Assembly: GCA_013822245.1 (NCBI GenBank)
Contig: PNKE01000075.1
Coordinates: 1 to 49,462 of the forward strand
Direction of reading: 5' to 3'
Origin: Candidatus Solibacter sp.
GTDB taxonomy: Bacteria; Acidobacteriota; Terriglobia; Bryobacterales; Bryobacteraceae
DNA length: 49,462 bases
Part shown: piece by piece, positions 17,122 through 25,010 of the stretch
Layout of the letters: the number at the start of each line of letters is the position of its first letter
How positions within the stretch are numbered: position 1 is the first letter of the stretch
Notes under the pieces: generated by a model
What the model was told of the DNA's origin: nothing
What the model saw: the letters and a program-made list of their open reading frames with translations, nothing else
The model's database searches: none
Position numbers and translations under genes: made by a program

Positions 17122-18318
17122 TCAACCGATCTTCGGCACCTTCATCTGCTCGCCGCCCTTCAGCGCCGATTCGTGCGCGATGATCCCCGGCAACGTATAC
17201 GCCACCGCCTCCTCCACATCCACCGCCGGCTTCCTTTCTTCCACCACGGCGCTGATGAACTCGTGAGCTATGAAGGTATGCGATCCCTCGTGCCCGCTGT
17301 TGTGCCTCATCGGCTCCGGCAGCATCTCCGTCGCCCACCACTTCGGATACTCATACTTCTCCATCACCGCGCTCTGCCGCGCGAACCCCGCGCTGTCTTT
17401 TTCCTGGCTCTCGCTCCACCGGATGATCGTCGGACCCTGTCCCGTCGGGTGGTTGAAGTAAAAACTCATCTTGTCGCCGAAATACTGCGCCCGTTCAGTG
17501 CCGCGGTGCGCCCCCTTCCACCACACGGCAACGCGGAAGGCCGTCCCAAGGTTGGTCTTGAACATCGCCGTCTCGTTCCAGAACGGGTTGCGATAGACGT
17601 TGTCCTTCAGAATCGGATCGTTGTCGCCCCATCCGATGCACGTGGCTTCAACAATCCTCTCGCCGGTCACCCCCAGCAGGTGGGCCGTGCAGTGGGTCGG
17701 GTACAGCATCGGCGGCAGGCCATAGCGCCACGTGCGCTTGCCCTGGTAATACAGCAGCGGATTGGCCGGCGAATTCAGGCCGGCGTGGTGATACTCGCTC
17801 TCGCAGGCGTAGATCCTCCCAAATTCCCCCGCCTGCTGGAACTTCCTCGCCGAGATCGTCAACTGCTGGTAGTAGCTCGTCTCGGCCATCATGTAGGTCA
17901 GCCCGCTGCGCTTCACCGCCTCAAGCAGCCTCTGGCATTCCTCTATCGACATCGCCGCCGGCACCGCGCACAGCACGTGCTTGCCCGCCGCCAGCGCCTC
18001 CAGCACATGCCTCGCATGGTCCGGCGCCGGCGTGAACAGCCCCACCGCCTCCACCCGCCGGTCCTTCAGTAACTCCGTCATTGTCACGTACGCCTTCGCG
18101 CACCCATACGTCTTCTGCAGCGCCGCCCGCCTGTCTTCCCTCAGATCCGCCACCGCTTCCACAACCGCGTTCGGATGTTCGTTGAAGTAGAACTGCGTAC
18201 CAAATCCGCCGCCAACCACGCCCACCCTCAGCTTCCTGTCTTGCGCCCCCATCGCCGCCGTACCCATCGCCGCCGTACCCATCGCCGCCGCGAAACCTCT
18301 GCGCGTCATGTCTCTCAT
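17122..18318 (-). CDS. Gfo/Idh/MocA-family oxidoreductase, Tat-exported
   Basis: An NAD(P)-dependent sugar-type oxidoreductase of 398 residues. After a Tat signal (MTRRGFAAAMG) comes the Rossmann start KLRVGVVGGGFGTQFYF, then VGLFTPAPDHARHVLEALAAGKHVLCAVPAA, with Val-Pro where many members have Glu-Lys-Pro. The C-terminal domain with a bound-sugar site fills residues 130-390. The typical catalytic Glu-Lys-Pro motif is therefore altered (CAVPAAMS), so activity may differ. AGGAG lies 6 nt before ATG. The signal region contains a 15-bp repeat in three copies coding for MGTAA-type units. Exported members of this family are common in acidobacteria and often act on sugars outside the cytoplasm; the substrate is unknown. 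Confidence 0.88.
   Translation of the reverse strand: MRDMTRRGFAAAMGTAAMGTAAMGAQDRKLRVGVVGGGFGTQFYFNEHPNAVVEAVADLREDRRAALQKTYGCAKAYVTMTELLKDRRVEAVGLFTPAPDHARHVLEALAAGKHVLCAVPAAMSIEECQRLLEAVKRSGLTYMMAETSYYQQLTISARKFQQAGEFGRIYACESEYHHAGLNSPANPLLYYQGKRTWRYGLPPMLYPTHCTAHLLGVTGERIVEATCIGWGDNDPILKDNVYRNPFWNETAMFKTNLGTAFRVAVWWKGAHRGTERAQYFGDKMSFYFNHPTGQGPTIIRWSESQEKDSAGFARQSAVMEKYEYPKWWATEMLPEPMRHNSGHEGSHTFIAHEFISAVVEERKPAVDVEEAVAYTLPGIIAHESALKGGEQMKVPKIG
18247..18291 (-). repeat. 15-bp tandem repeat, three copies, in Tat signal
   Basis: The plus-strand unit CCCATCGCCGCCGTA is present twice exactly and a third time with changes at its end. It adds five residues per copy (Ala-Met-Gly-Thr-Ala) to the signal peptide of the oxidoreductase without shifting frame. 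Confidence 0.8.
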
Positions 18319-18671
18319 CCCATGCTCCTCTTGTTCAGCCCTCTTTGCGGCAACCAGTCTACATCAGCGCCGCCGCGCCGCGACAAACGCGCCCCCCACC
18401 CGCCTCGACCAAGACCCCGTCTATTGGGCCGGATTCGTCGTCCTCGGCCGGCCCTGATCCTTTTTTCTCTGCCGGTTGGTCCGCTTCTCCTCCTGTGACG
18501 TATCCCAAATGGAGGAGTCCTGCCACAAAGCATCCCGGCCACTCCGATCGCGGGGTTGAACAAGCCGGTCGAGATCAACCCCGCGCCGGGCTGCCCTGTT
18601 CGCCGAGCTTCATGGCCGCACAATCGAATTGACTCCTCTCCCGCTCTTGCGGTATCAACGTGTGCACACAC
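18319..18671. other. 350-base divergent gap
   Basis: Lies between the divergent Gfo/Idh/MocA and esterase genes. No gene is recognised. The minus frame around 18500-18620 has a short protein-like patch (GLFNPAIGVAGMLCG), too short to call. Confidence 0.35.
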
Positions 18672-19517
18672 ATGCCCACGCTCCACCCCGAGTGCGCCGC
18701 ATTTCTTCAGTCCCTCGCCGCGATGGATCTGCCCGGCGATCCTCCGTCCCGCTACTCCCTGCTTTGCGCCCGCTTTGCCGCACCCCCGCCGCTTTCCGTC
18801 ACCATCCGCGACGCCCCGCCCCTGCGCTTGTACGAACCCCCTCACCCCTCCGCCGCCATCCTCTGGCTCCACGGCGGACGCTTCATCTCCGGCGGCCTCG
18901 ACACCCACGACTCCCTCTGCCGCCTCCTCGCCCACGCTTCCGGACGCACCGTCGTCGCCCTCGACTACCGCCTCGCTCCCGCCCACCCCTACCCCGCCGC
19001 CATCGATGACATCTCCGCCGCCCTGCCCGGCATCCTCTCCCGCTTCCCCCGCCTCGCCATCGGCGGCGACTCCGCCGGCGGCTGCCTCGCCCTCACCGCC
19101 GCCCTGCAATCCGAGCACCCCCCCGACGCCCTCGTCCTCGTCTACCCCATGCTCGACGCCACCTGCCACCTCCCCTCCCACGCCATCTTCGAATCCGGCC
19201 CCGGTCCCTCCTCCCTCGACATGCGCGCCGGCTGGGACCTCTGGCTCCCTCCTGATGCCGGCCGCCGCCACCCTGACATCTCCCCCCTGTTCGCTCCCAA
19301 CCTCAGCCGCCTGCCCCGCACCTTCCTCCTCACTGCCGGATTCGATTCGCTGCGCGACGAAGGTCTGCGCCTCGCCTCCCGCCTTGCCGCCGCCGCCATC
19401 CCGCTCACTCATACCCATCTCAACGGCCACATCCACGGCTTCCTCACCTGCCCCGCCGCCTTTTCCGCCGCCGGCCAGACCATTCTCTCCATCGCCCGCT
19501 TCCTCGCCGGCAACTGA
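18672..19517 (+). CDS. Alpha/beta hydrolase, hormone-sensitive-lipase-like esterase
   Basis: An esterase of about 281 residues of bacterial family IV. The oxyanion-hole motif is LWLHGGRFISGG. The nucleophile lies in GGDSAGGCLALT, the acid in TAGFDSLRDEG and the histidine in HIHGFLTC. The DYRLAPAHPYPAA segment is characteristic of HSL-type enzymes. There is no signal peptide, so it is probably cytoplasmic and acts on short-chain esters. I chose ATG 18672; an in-frame GTG at 18660 is possible. No clear ribosome site was seen, and a GTGTGCACAC palindrome precedes the start. Codons are strongly C-ending, with long C-rich runs. Confidence 0.9.
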   Translation: MPTLHPECAAFLQSLAAMDLPGDPPSRYSLLCARFAAPPPLSVTIRDAPPLRLYEPPHPSAAILWLHGGRFISGGLDTHDSLCRLLAHASGRTVVALDYRLAPAHPYPAAIDDISAALPGILSRFPRLAIGGDSAGGCLALTAALQSEHPPDALVLVYPMLDATCHLPSHAIFESGPGPSSLDMRAGWDLWLPPDAGRRHPDISPLFAPNLSRLPRTFLLTAGFDSLRDEGLRLASRLAAAAIPLTHTHLNGHIHGFLTCPAAFSAAGQTILSIARFLAGN

Positions 19518-19584
19518 CACTCTCCGGGCATTCGATGCGCACCGGCTCGCGCGCTGTGATGGAACTCCACCAGCAGGAGTCGCC

Positions 19585-19770
19585 ATGCGCATTTTTAGCT
19601 TGCTCACTCTGGCCGCGGCCTCGATCTGCCTGACGGCGGCAGGTGCGGACTACTTCGTCAGCCCCAAGGGCGACGACAAGGCGGCGGGCTCGAAAGCCTC
19701 TCCCTGGCGGTCCATCGAACGTGTCAACCAGACGCAACTCAATCCCGGCGGCCGCATCCTCGTTGATTGG
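19585..19770 (+). pseudogene. 5' remnant of a right-handed beta-helix protein gene
   Basis: A good ribosome site (AGGAG, 6 nt before ATG) starts a signal peptide (MRIFSLLTLAAASICLTAAG). Mature sequence follows with DYFVSPKGDDKAAG, then SPWRSIERVNQTQLNPGGRIL. This is the standard opening of secreted parallel beta-helix/pectate-lyase-like proteins. After about 60 residues the similarity stops near 19760, and the frame runs into sequence antisense to the next gene, ending at 19935. Full-length members have 400 or more residues. The gene is therefore cut, by deletion or by insertion of the neighbouring segment. The 3' boundary is approximate. Confidence 0.6.
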
Positions 19771-19802
19771 GGCCAACCGGCCGGGCCGGGGCACTCGGCC
19801 AC

Positions 19803-20768
19803 TCAGCCGGCGGCGGGGCGGATGGCGGCAAGTTTAGCGCGCAGGAAGGCCATGCAGCCGGGAACCTGTTCGACGGTGAGTCCGTGGAGCAGAAGCGGGC
19901 CGGTGAAGCGATGGGCGCGGAGCAAGCTCAGGTAACGGTCGTAGTCGAGCAGCCCGTGTCCCGCGGCGAGGTGGCCGGCGTCGCCGTCGCGGTCGAGATC
20001 CTTGGCGTGGGCCACGACGATATCCTTGCCGAGAACTTCGAAGGCCTCGTCGAGAATCTCCTTCATCCGGGGCAGTTGGCCCGTGTGAAAGATGTTCGCC
20101 GGGTCCATCGTGACTTTGAGGTGGGGCGAGCCGATCTCGTCCATGAGCCGGCGGGCTTTGAGCGCCGAATCGACGATGTTGTTGACCTCGGGCTCGAAGG
20201 CGAGGACGACGCCTGCCTGGCGGGCGATTTCGGTTGCTTCGCGGATGCAGGCGGCCATGTCGCGCCAGGCTTCGGGCGTGGTGTTGTCGGCATGGTGGCG
20301 CCACATGCTCTGGGTGTTGCGCGTGCCGGTGCAGATATGGATCATGCGAGTGCCCATGGGCGCGCAGGCGCCGGCCAGCAGACGTAAGCGGCCGAGACCG
20401 GTGCGGCGTTGCTCGGGATCGGGGTGGCACATATTGAACGTGCCGGTGAGACAGGCCAGCTCCATGCCCCGCGCAGACGTTTCCCGGCCGAACTTTTCGG
20501 GCAGACCGGCGGGGATCGAGTCTGGCATATCCGGCAGTCCGGCGCAGGCCATGCTGAGTTGGACGCAGGCCATGCCGTGCGCTTTGGCGGCGTCGAGGCG
20601 CTCTTCGAGCGTCCCGGTTCTGTAAGTTGTGGCGACGAGGATGCCGATGGTCGGCGAGGCGGGTGCGGCCAGAACCGAGGCCCCCGCGGCGGCTGTCCCG
20701 GTGAGGGCGAGGAAACTGCGCCGGCTTCGGCCGCCGGGCGGGGTTGGGTGGACAGGGCGATTGTTCAT
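19803..20768 (-). CDS. Sugar phosphate isomerase/epimerase-like TIM barrel, Tat-exported
   Basis: A xylose-isomerase-like TIM-barrel protein of 321 residues. The start at ATG 20768 gives a twin-arginine signal (RSRRSFLALTGTAAAG). Barrel motifs include VVLAFEPEVNN (first metal Glu), LKVTMDPANIFHTG (Asp plus His) and IVVAHAKDLDRDGD (His and Asp), consistent with an intact divalent-metal site. The upstream in-frame extension to 20867 lacks family character. TATACT lies about 28 nt upstream on the minus strand, and GGAG 12 nt upstream. Exported members are usually linked to sugar or inositol breakdown; the substrate is unknown. Its 3' end abuts the cut beta-helix gene. Confidence 0.88.
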   Translation of the reverse strand: MNNRPVHPTPPGGRSRRSFLALTGTAAAGASVLAAPASPTIGILVATTYRTGTLEERLDAAKAHGMACVQLSMACAGLPDMPDSIPAGLPEKFGRETSARGMELACLTGTFNMCHPDPEQRRTGLGRLRLLAGACAPMGTRMIHICTGTRNTQSMWRHHADNTTPEAWRDMAACIREATEIARQAGVVLAFEPEVNNIVDSALKARRLMDEIGSPHLKVTMDPANIFHTGQLPRMKEILDEAFEVLGKDIVVAHAKDLDRDGDAGHLAAGHGLLDYDRYLSLLRAHRFTGPLLLHGLTVEQVPGCMAFLRAKLAAIRPAAG

Positions 20769-20795
20769 GTTGGCGTGAGGCTCCGGTTCGCATTC

Positions 20796-20801
20796 AGTAT
20801 A
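20796..20801 (-). promoter_or_regulatory. -10-like TATACT for TIM-barrel gene
   Basis: TATACT on the minus strand lies 27 nt before ATG 20768. No convincing -35 was seen. Confidence 0.35.
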
Positions 20802-20910
20802 CCCGTGGGCGGCGGATTCGATGACGCTGAGTAAGCCCTTCCAACGCCCGGCGGCCCAACGCTTCAAGCCGTGTGCCCGAATCGCGGCATCGCCGCCTGG
20901 CCGCTTAAAT

Positions 20911-20916
20911 TACACT
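20911..20916 (+). promoter_or_regulatory. -10-like TACACT for pheS
   Basis: TACACT lies 16 nt before the pheS ATG, predicting a leader of about 10 nt without a Shine-Dalgarno site. Confidence 0.35.
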
Positions 20917-20932
20917 GGTAGTTTCACCCGCC

Positions 20933-21955
20933 ATGATCGAGTCCACTCTGTCCGAACTCGAATCCCGCGCGGCCGCGTCAATCGATGCGGCTGCCACGCC
21001 CGATTCGCTCGAAACCGCACGCGTCGAATTCCTCGGCCGCAAAGGCGCACTCGCCTCCATCGGCAAGGACATGGGCAAACTGCCGCCCGATCAGCGCGCC
21101 GCTGTCGGCAAACTGCTCAACGCCGTCAAGCAGAGCATCGAGTCGCGCTTCGACGCCAGGAAAGCCATCTTCGGCAAAGCCGCCCTCGACTCGCGCCTGG
21201 CCGCCGAATGGCTCGACGTCACCCGCCCCGCGCCCGGCGTCCGCCCCGGATCGCTGCACCCGCTCACGCTCATCCAGCGCGAACTCGAAGAGTATTTCAC
21301 CTCGCTCGGCTTCGCCGTCGTCGACGGGCCCGAGGTCGAAACCGAGTGGCACAACTTCGACGCCCTCAACATCCCCGCCACCCACCCTGCGCGCGACGCC
21401 CAGGATACCTTCTGGGTCGAGGGCGGCCACGTCCTGCGCACACATACCTCGCCCGTCCAGGTCCGGGCCATGGAGAAGTTCGGCGCGCCGCTGCGCATCA
21501 TCGCCCCCGGCCGCGTCTTCCGCAACGAGGAAGTGGACGCCTCGCACGAACACACCTTCTACCAGCTCGAAGGCATGATGATCGACCGCGACGTTTCCAT
21601 CGCCCACATGCTCTATTTCATGAAGGGGCTGCTGGAGGCGATCTTCAGCCGCGAGGTGACCGTCCGCCTCCGCCCCGGATTCTTCCCCTTCGTCGAACCC
21701 GGCTTCGAACTCGATATCAAATGCCTCATCTGCGGCGGCCCCGGCTGCCCGGTCTGCAAGCAGAGCGGTTGGGTCGAACTGCTGCCCTGCGGGCTGGTCC
21801 ATCCCAACGTCCTGCGCGCCGGCGGCATCGACCCCGGCCACTGGAACGGATTCGCCTTCGGGCTTGGCCTCACCCGCCTCGTCATGATGCGCTACGCCAT
21901 CGACGACATCCGCCACCTCGCCTCCGGCGACCTGCGCTTCCTGCGGCAGTTCTAA
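20933..21955 (+). CDS. pheS: Phenylalanine-tRNA ligase alpha subunit
   Basis: The catalytic alpha subunit of the tetrameric PheRS, 340 residues, normal length. The N-terminal coiled-coil arm (residues 1-90) binds tRNA. Class-II motifs follow: the HPLTLIQRELEEYF segment, VDGPEVETEWHNFDALN, the motif-2 region RIIAPGRVFRNEEVDASHEHTF (in pieces), and motif 3 with FGLGLTRLVMMRY near the end. It also has LRTHTSPVQVRAM and the EPGFELDIKCLICGGPGC segment. pheT follows 21 nt later. The start has no ribosome site. Confidence 0.98.
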   Translation: MIESTLSELESRAAASIDAAATPDSLETARVEFLGRKGALASIGKDMGKLPPDQRAAVGKLLNAVKQSIESRFDARKAIFGKAALDSRLAAEWLDVTRPAPGVRPGSLHPLTLIQRELEEYFTSLGFAVVDGPEVETEWHNFDALNIPATHPARDAQDTFWVEGGHVLRTHTSPVQVRAMEKFGAPLRIIAPGRVFRNEEVDASHEHTFYQLEGMMIDRDVSIAHMLYFMKGLLEAIFSREVTVRLRPGFFPFVEPGFELDIKCLICGGPGCPVCKQSGWVELLPCGLVHPNVLRAGGIDPGHWNGFAFGLGLTRLVMMRYAIDDIRHLASGDLRFLRQF

Positions 21956-21976
21956 TTCAGAAAAGGATCTCCGGCC

Positions 21977-24316
21977 TTGAAGTTCTCATACAACTGGCTC
22001 AGCGAACTGCTCGACGGCGCCCTGCCCGGCCCCGCCGAACTGACGCGCCTCATCACCATGAAGACCGCCGAATGCGAAGGCGTCGAGCTCTTCGCGCCCG
22101 CGCTCGCCCACGCCGTCGCCGCCCGCGTCCTCGAAGTCACGCCCATCGAGGGCAGCCTCAACGTCCAGGCCCGCATCGACGCCGGCCCCCTGCACGGCAT
22201 CAAACAGGTGGTCTGCGGCGCGCCCAATTGCCGCGCCGGACTGGTCGCCGCCTACCTCCCCGCCGGCGCCGAACTCGACGGCCGCGTCATCCGCAAGGTC
22301 ACCATCTCGGGCGTCGAGAGCGACGGCATGCTCGCCTCGGCCGCCGAACTCGCCATCAACCGCGACCATTCGGGCGTCCTCGAAATCGACGTCGAGCCTG
22401 GCTCGCCACTGCCCGGCCTCGCGCCCGACCACGTCATCGAAGTCGATAACAAGTCCCTCACCCACCGCCCCGACCTCTGGGGCCACTACGGCATGGCGCG
22501 CGAGATCGCCGCCATCACCGGCGCGAAATTGAAGGACCCCGTCAAGGCGTCGCTGCTGCCCGCGGGCGAGCCGCTCTATAAGGTCGAGATCGAGGACCAT
22601 TCGCTCTCGCCGCGTTACTCGGCCCTGGTCTTCGAAAACGTCACCGTCCAGCCGTCGCCGCTCTGGCTCCAGGCCCGCCTGGAAGCCGCCGGCATGAACG
22701 CCATTAACAATATCGTCGATGTGACCAACTACATCGCCGCCGAACTCGCCGAGCCCATGCACGCCTTCGACGCCGACAAACTCCAGGGCAACACCATCTA
22801 CGTCCGCCGGGCGAAAACCGGCGAGCCTTACGATGCATTGAACGGCGAATCCTACACGCTCGATCCGCGCCACCTGGTCATCGCCGACTCCGGCGGCGCC
22901 ATCGCCCTGGCCGGCGTCATCGGCGGCGCCGGTTCGGCCATCAACGGCGAAACCACCCGCATCGTCCTCGAAAGCGCCAACTTCGACGCCGCGTGTATCC
23001 GCAAGACCTCGGCCGGGATGAAACTCCGCACCGACGCCTCGATGCGCTTCGAAAAGGCGCAGGACCCCAACAACACCGTCCGCGCCCTGGCGCGCGCCAT
23101 CGAACTCTTCGAAATCGTCTCCCCCGGCATCCGCCTCCGCGGCGGCCTGATCGACAACTTCAAGGCCCCGCCCGCCCCCGCGCCCATCACGCTGCCGATG
23201 GATTGGCTCATCCGTAAACTCGGCCGCCCGATCGAAGCAGCCGAGGTGCGCGCCATCCTTGAATCGCTCGAATTCGGCGTTGCCGAGCCAACTCCCGGCG
23301 TCTTCGAGGTCACCGTCCCCTCGTGGCGCGCCACCAAGGACGTCACCATCAAGGACGACCTGCTCGAAGAGGTTGGCCGCATGGTCGGCTACTCCAGCAT
23401 CCCGCCCGAGCCGCCCTTGAAGCCCGTCGAGCGGCCCTGGGTCAACCACGAGCGCCTGTTCCATCACGACCTCCGCCAGAAGGCCGCGGCCCAGGGTTTT
23501 ACTGAAACTTACAACTATTCGTTCGTCTCCGAGGCCATGGCCGCCCGCTTCGGCTTCACCCCCGATCAGCACGTCCACGTGCTCAACCCCATCTCGGTCG
23601 AGCAGAGTCTGATGCGCATCAGCCTGCTGCCCGGCATTCATAAGAACATCGTCGATAACGCCCGCTACTCGGACGAGTTCCGGCTGTTCGAAATCGGCAA
23701 CGAGATCCACAAGCGCCAGGGCAACGGCCTGCCGCACGAAGTCCCGCACCTGATGGCCGCCTTCCATACCAAGGCCGACGGCCAGGCTGCATTCTTTGAA
23801 CTGAAACGTCTGGCCGAATGCCTCATGCCCGGCTGCGAAACCGTCCCAACCAGTTCGTTTGGTTACGAACACCCGGCCCGCTCGGCCGCCATCACCTGGC
23901 GGGGCAGGCAAGCCGGACGCATCTTTGAACTCCACCCGTCGCTGGTTGAATCCGGCCGGGCGTCAATTCTCGACGTGAACCTCGCAGTCCTGTCTGAACT
24001 CGGACCCGAGCCCAAACGCTACCAGCCTCTGCGGCGGTTCCCTTCGTCCTCGTTCGACCTCTCCGTCGTCGCCGGGCTGCGCGAATTGACCGGCGAACTC
24101 GGCCGCCGTATCCGTGCCGCCGCCGGCGCAAACTGCGACTCGGTCGAGTTCCTCTATTCCTACCAGGGCCAGCCGCTGCCCGGCGACAAACAGAGCCTCA
24201 GTTACCGCATCACCGTCTCGGCGCCGGATCATACGCTGTCGAATGAGGAGCTTACCGGCATTAGATCGGCGATCATCGAGGCCCTGAAGGCCGCCGGATA
24301 CGAGCTGAGGGGCTAG
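21977..24316 (+). CDS. pheT: Phenylalanine-tRNA ligase beta subunit
   Basis: The 779-residue beta subunit of PheRS, of usual length. The TTG start is supported by AAGGA 8 nt upstream and by the family opening KFSYNWLSELLDG. In order there are the tRNA-binding OB fold (about residues 40-150, with VVCGAPNCRAG), the B3/B4 editing domain (200-390, with NAINNIVDVTNYI), the B5 domain (about 400-475), a catalytic-like core, and the ferredoxin-fold anticodon-binding domain at the C-terminus (RRFPSSSFDLSVV to the end). It forms an operon with pheS. A toxin-antitoxin pair follows 51 nt later. Confidence 0.98.
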   Translation: MKFSYNWLSELLDGALPGPAELTRLITMKTAECEGVELFAPALAHAVAARVLEVTPIEGSLNVQARIDAGPLHGIKQVVCGAPNCRAGLVAAYLPAGAELDGRVIRKVTISGVESDGMLASAAELAINRDHSGVLEIDVEPGSPLPGLAPDHVIEVDNKSLTHRPDLWGHYGMAREIAAITGAKLKDPVKASLLPAGEPLYKVEIEDHSLSPRYSALVFENVTVQPSPLWLQARLEAAGMNAINNIVDVTNYIAAELAEPMHAFDADKLQGNTIYVRRAKTGEPYDALNGESYTLDPRHLVIADSGGAIALAGVIGGAGSAINGETTRIVLESANFDAACIRKTSAGMKLRTDASMRFEKAQDPNNTVRALARAIELFEIVSPGIRLRGGLIDNFKAPPAPAPITLPMDWLIRKLGRPIEAAEVRAILESLEFGVAEPTPGVFEVTVPSWRATKDVTIKDDLLEEVGRMVGYSSIPPEPPLKPVERPWVNHERLFHHDLRQKAAAQGFTETYNYSFVSEAMAARFGFTPDQHVHVLNPISVEQSLMRISLLPGIHKNIVDNARYSDEFRLFEIGNEIHKRQGNGLPHEVPHLMAAFHTKADGQAAFFELKRLAECLMPGCETVPTSSFGYEHPARSAAITWRGRQAGRIFELHPSLVESGRASILDVNLAVLSELGPEPKRYQPLRRFPSSSFDLSVVAGLRELTGELGRRIRAAAGANCDSVEFLYSYQGQPLPGDKQSLSYRITVSAPDHTLSNEELTGIRSAIIEALKAAGYELRG

Positions 24317-24325
24317 ACGGAACGG

Positions 24326-24352
24326 CGTACGAGCGTAGGCAGGAACCGTACG
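24326..24352. promoter_or_regulatory. Paired CGTACG sites, possible antitoxin operator
   Basis: CGTACG, itself a palindrome, occurs at 24326-24331 and again at 24347-24352, with starts 21 bp apart (two helical turns), just before the -10-like box of the toxin-antitoxin pair. This would suit autoregulation by the Phd-type antitoxin. The role is inferred. Confidence 0.4.
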
Positions 24353-24355
24353 TGA

Positions 24356-24361
24356 TATAGT
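24356..24361 (+). promoter_or_regulatory. -10-like TATAGT, 6 nt before antitoxin GTG
   Basis: TATAGT ends 6 nt before the antitoxin start codon and no ribosome site is present. The predicted mRNA begins at or beside the GTG. Confidence 0.5.
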
Positions 24362-24367
24362 CTGGGC

Positions 24368-24595
24368 GTGACTATCACCGCATCCAAGCTTCGGGAAAAC
24401 GTCTACCGGATTCTCGATCAGGTGATTGAAACGGGCGTTCCGGTGGAGATCGAGCGCAAAGGCGTCATCCTGCGCATCGTCCCCGATACGGCCCCGTCCC
24501 GCCTCGGCCGGCTCGAAAAACGAGATCTTTTCAACGGCGACCCGGATTCCATCATCGGGGCTGACTGGCTCGCCGGCTGGAGCGAGAAGGCGTGA
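24368..24595 (+). CDS. Type II antitoxin, Phd/YefM-like
   Basis: A 75-residue protein with the Phd/YefM N-terminal fold (TITASKLRENVYRILDQVIETG) that binds DNA, then PVEIERKGVILRIVPD. A variable tail ends DWLAGWSEKA, which should wrap and inhibit the toxin. It starts with GTG and overlaps the toxin start by 4 nt (GTGA), the usual translational coupling of antitoxin and toxin. The repeated CGTACG sites upstream may be its operator. Confidence 0.85.
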   Translation: MTITASKLRENVYRILDQVIETGVPVEIERKGVILRIVPDTAPSRLGRLEKRDLFNGDPDSIIGADWLAGWSEKA

Positions 24596-24966
24596 TCTAT
24601 CTCGACACCCATGCCGCCATCCTGCTCGCCCAGGGCGACGCGTCGAGGTTCAGCCGCACCGGCCTGCATGTGCTCGGCCGTGAGGACGTGGTGTTGTCGC
24701 CGGCTGCCTTGCTCGAATTGGAGACCCTTCACGAGGCCGGCCGGCTCAAGGTCCACGCCCGCGAGGTGGTCGAGATCCTCAGGGCCTCGCTCGGACTCCG
24801 CGTCTGCGACCTGCCGTTCTCCACCGTCGTCGACAAGGCGCTGGACGAGACCTGGACCAGCGACCAGTTCGACCGCCTGATCGTCGCCAACGCCCGCCTG
24901 CGCCAGGCGCGCCTGCTCACCCGCGACCAGCGCATCGCCGCCCATTACCGCCACGCCTGCTGGTAA
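24592..24966 (+). CDS. PIN-domain toxin, VapC-like
   Basis: A 124-residue PIN-domain endoribonuclease toxin. Acidic metal ligands are at the expected places: Asp5 (MIYLDTHAAI), Glu42 (LLELETL), Asp91/Asp94 (TSDQFDRLIVANA) and Asp112 (LLTRDQRI). It should cleave a specific RNA, often tRNA or rRNA; the target is unknown. Translation starts at GTG overlapping the antitoxin stop. The pair VapC-type toxin plus Phd-type antitoxin is common. Confidence 0.9.
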   Translation: MIYLDTHAAILLAQGDASRFSRTGLHVLGREDVVLSPAALLELETLHEAGRLKVHAREVVEILRASLGLRVCDLPFSTVVDKALDETWTSDQFDRLIVANARLRQARLLTRDQRIAAHYRHACW

Positions 24967-24983
24967 TCAGACCGTCCAATCCG

Positions 24984-24989
24984 TACAAT
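24984..24989 (+). promoter_or_regulatory. -10-like TACAAT before aldo/keto reductase
   Basis: TACAAT lies 21 nt before the GTG start, followed by a strong GGAGG. No good -35 was seen. Confidence 0.35.
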
Positions 24990-25010
24990 TGGCGAAGGAG
25001 GTCTCATCCC

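Noticed and set aside
18556-19935. 459-codon plus-strand open frame
   Set aside because: It overlaps the esterase in another frame with a Ser/Pro-rich product. Only its last part, from 19585, is protein-like and is reported as a truncated gene.
21986-23935. 649-codon minus-strand open frame
   Set aside because: Antisense to pheT, whose family identity is certain.
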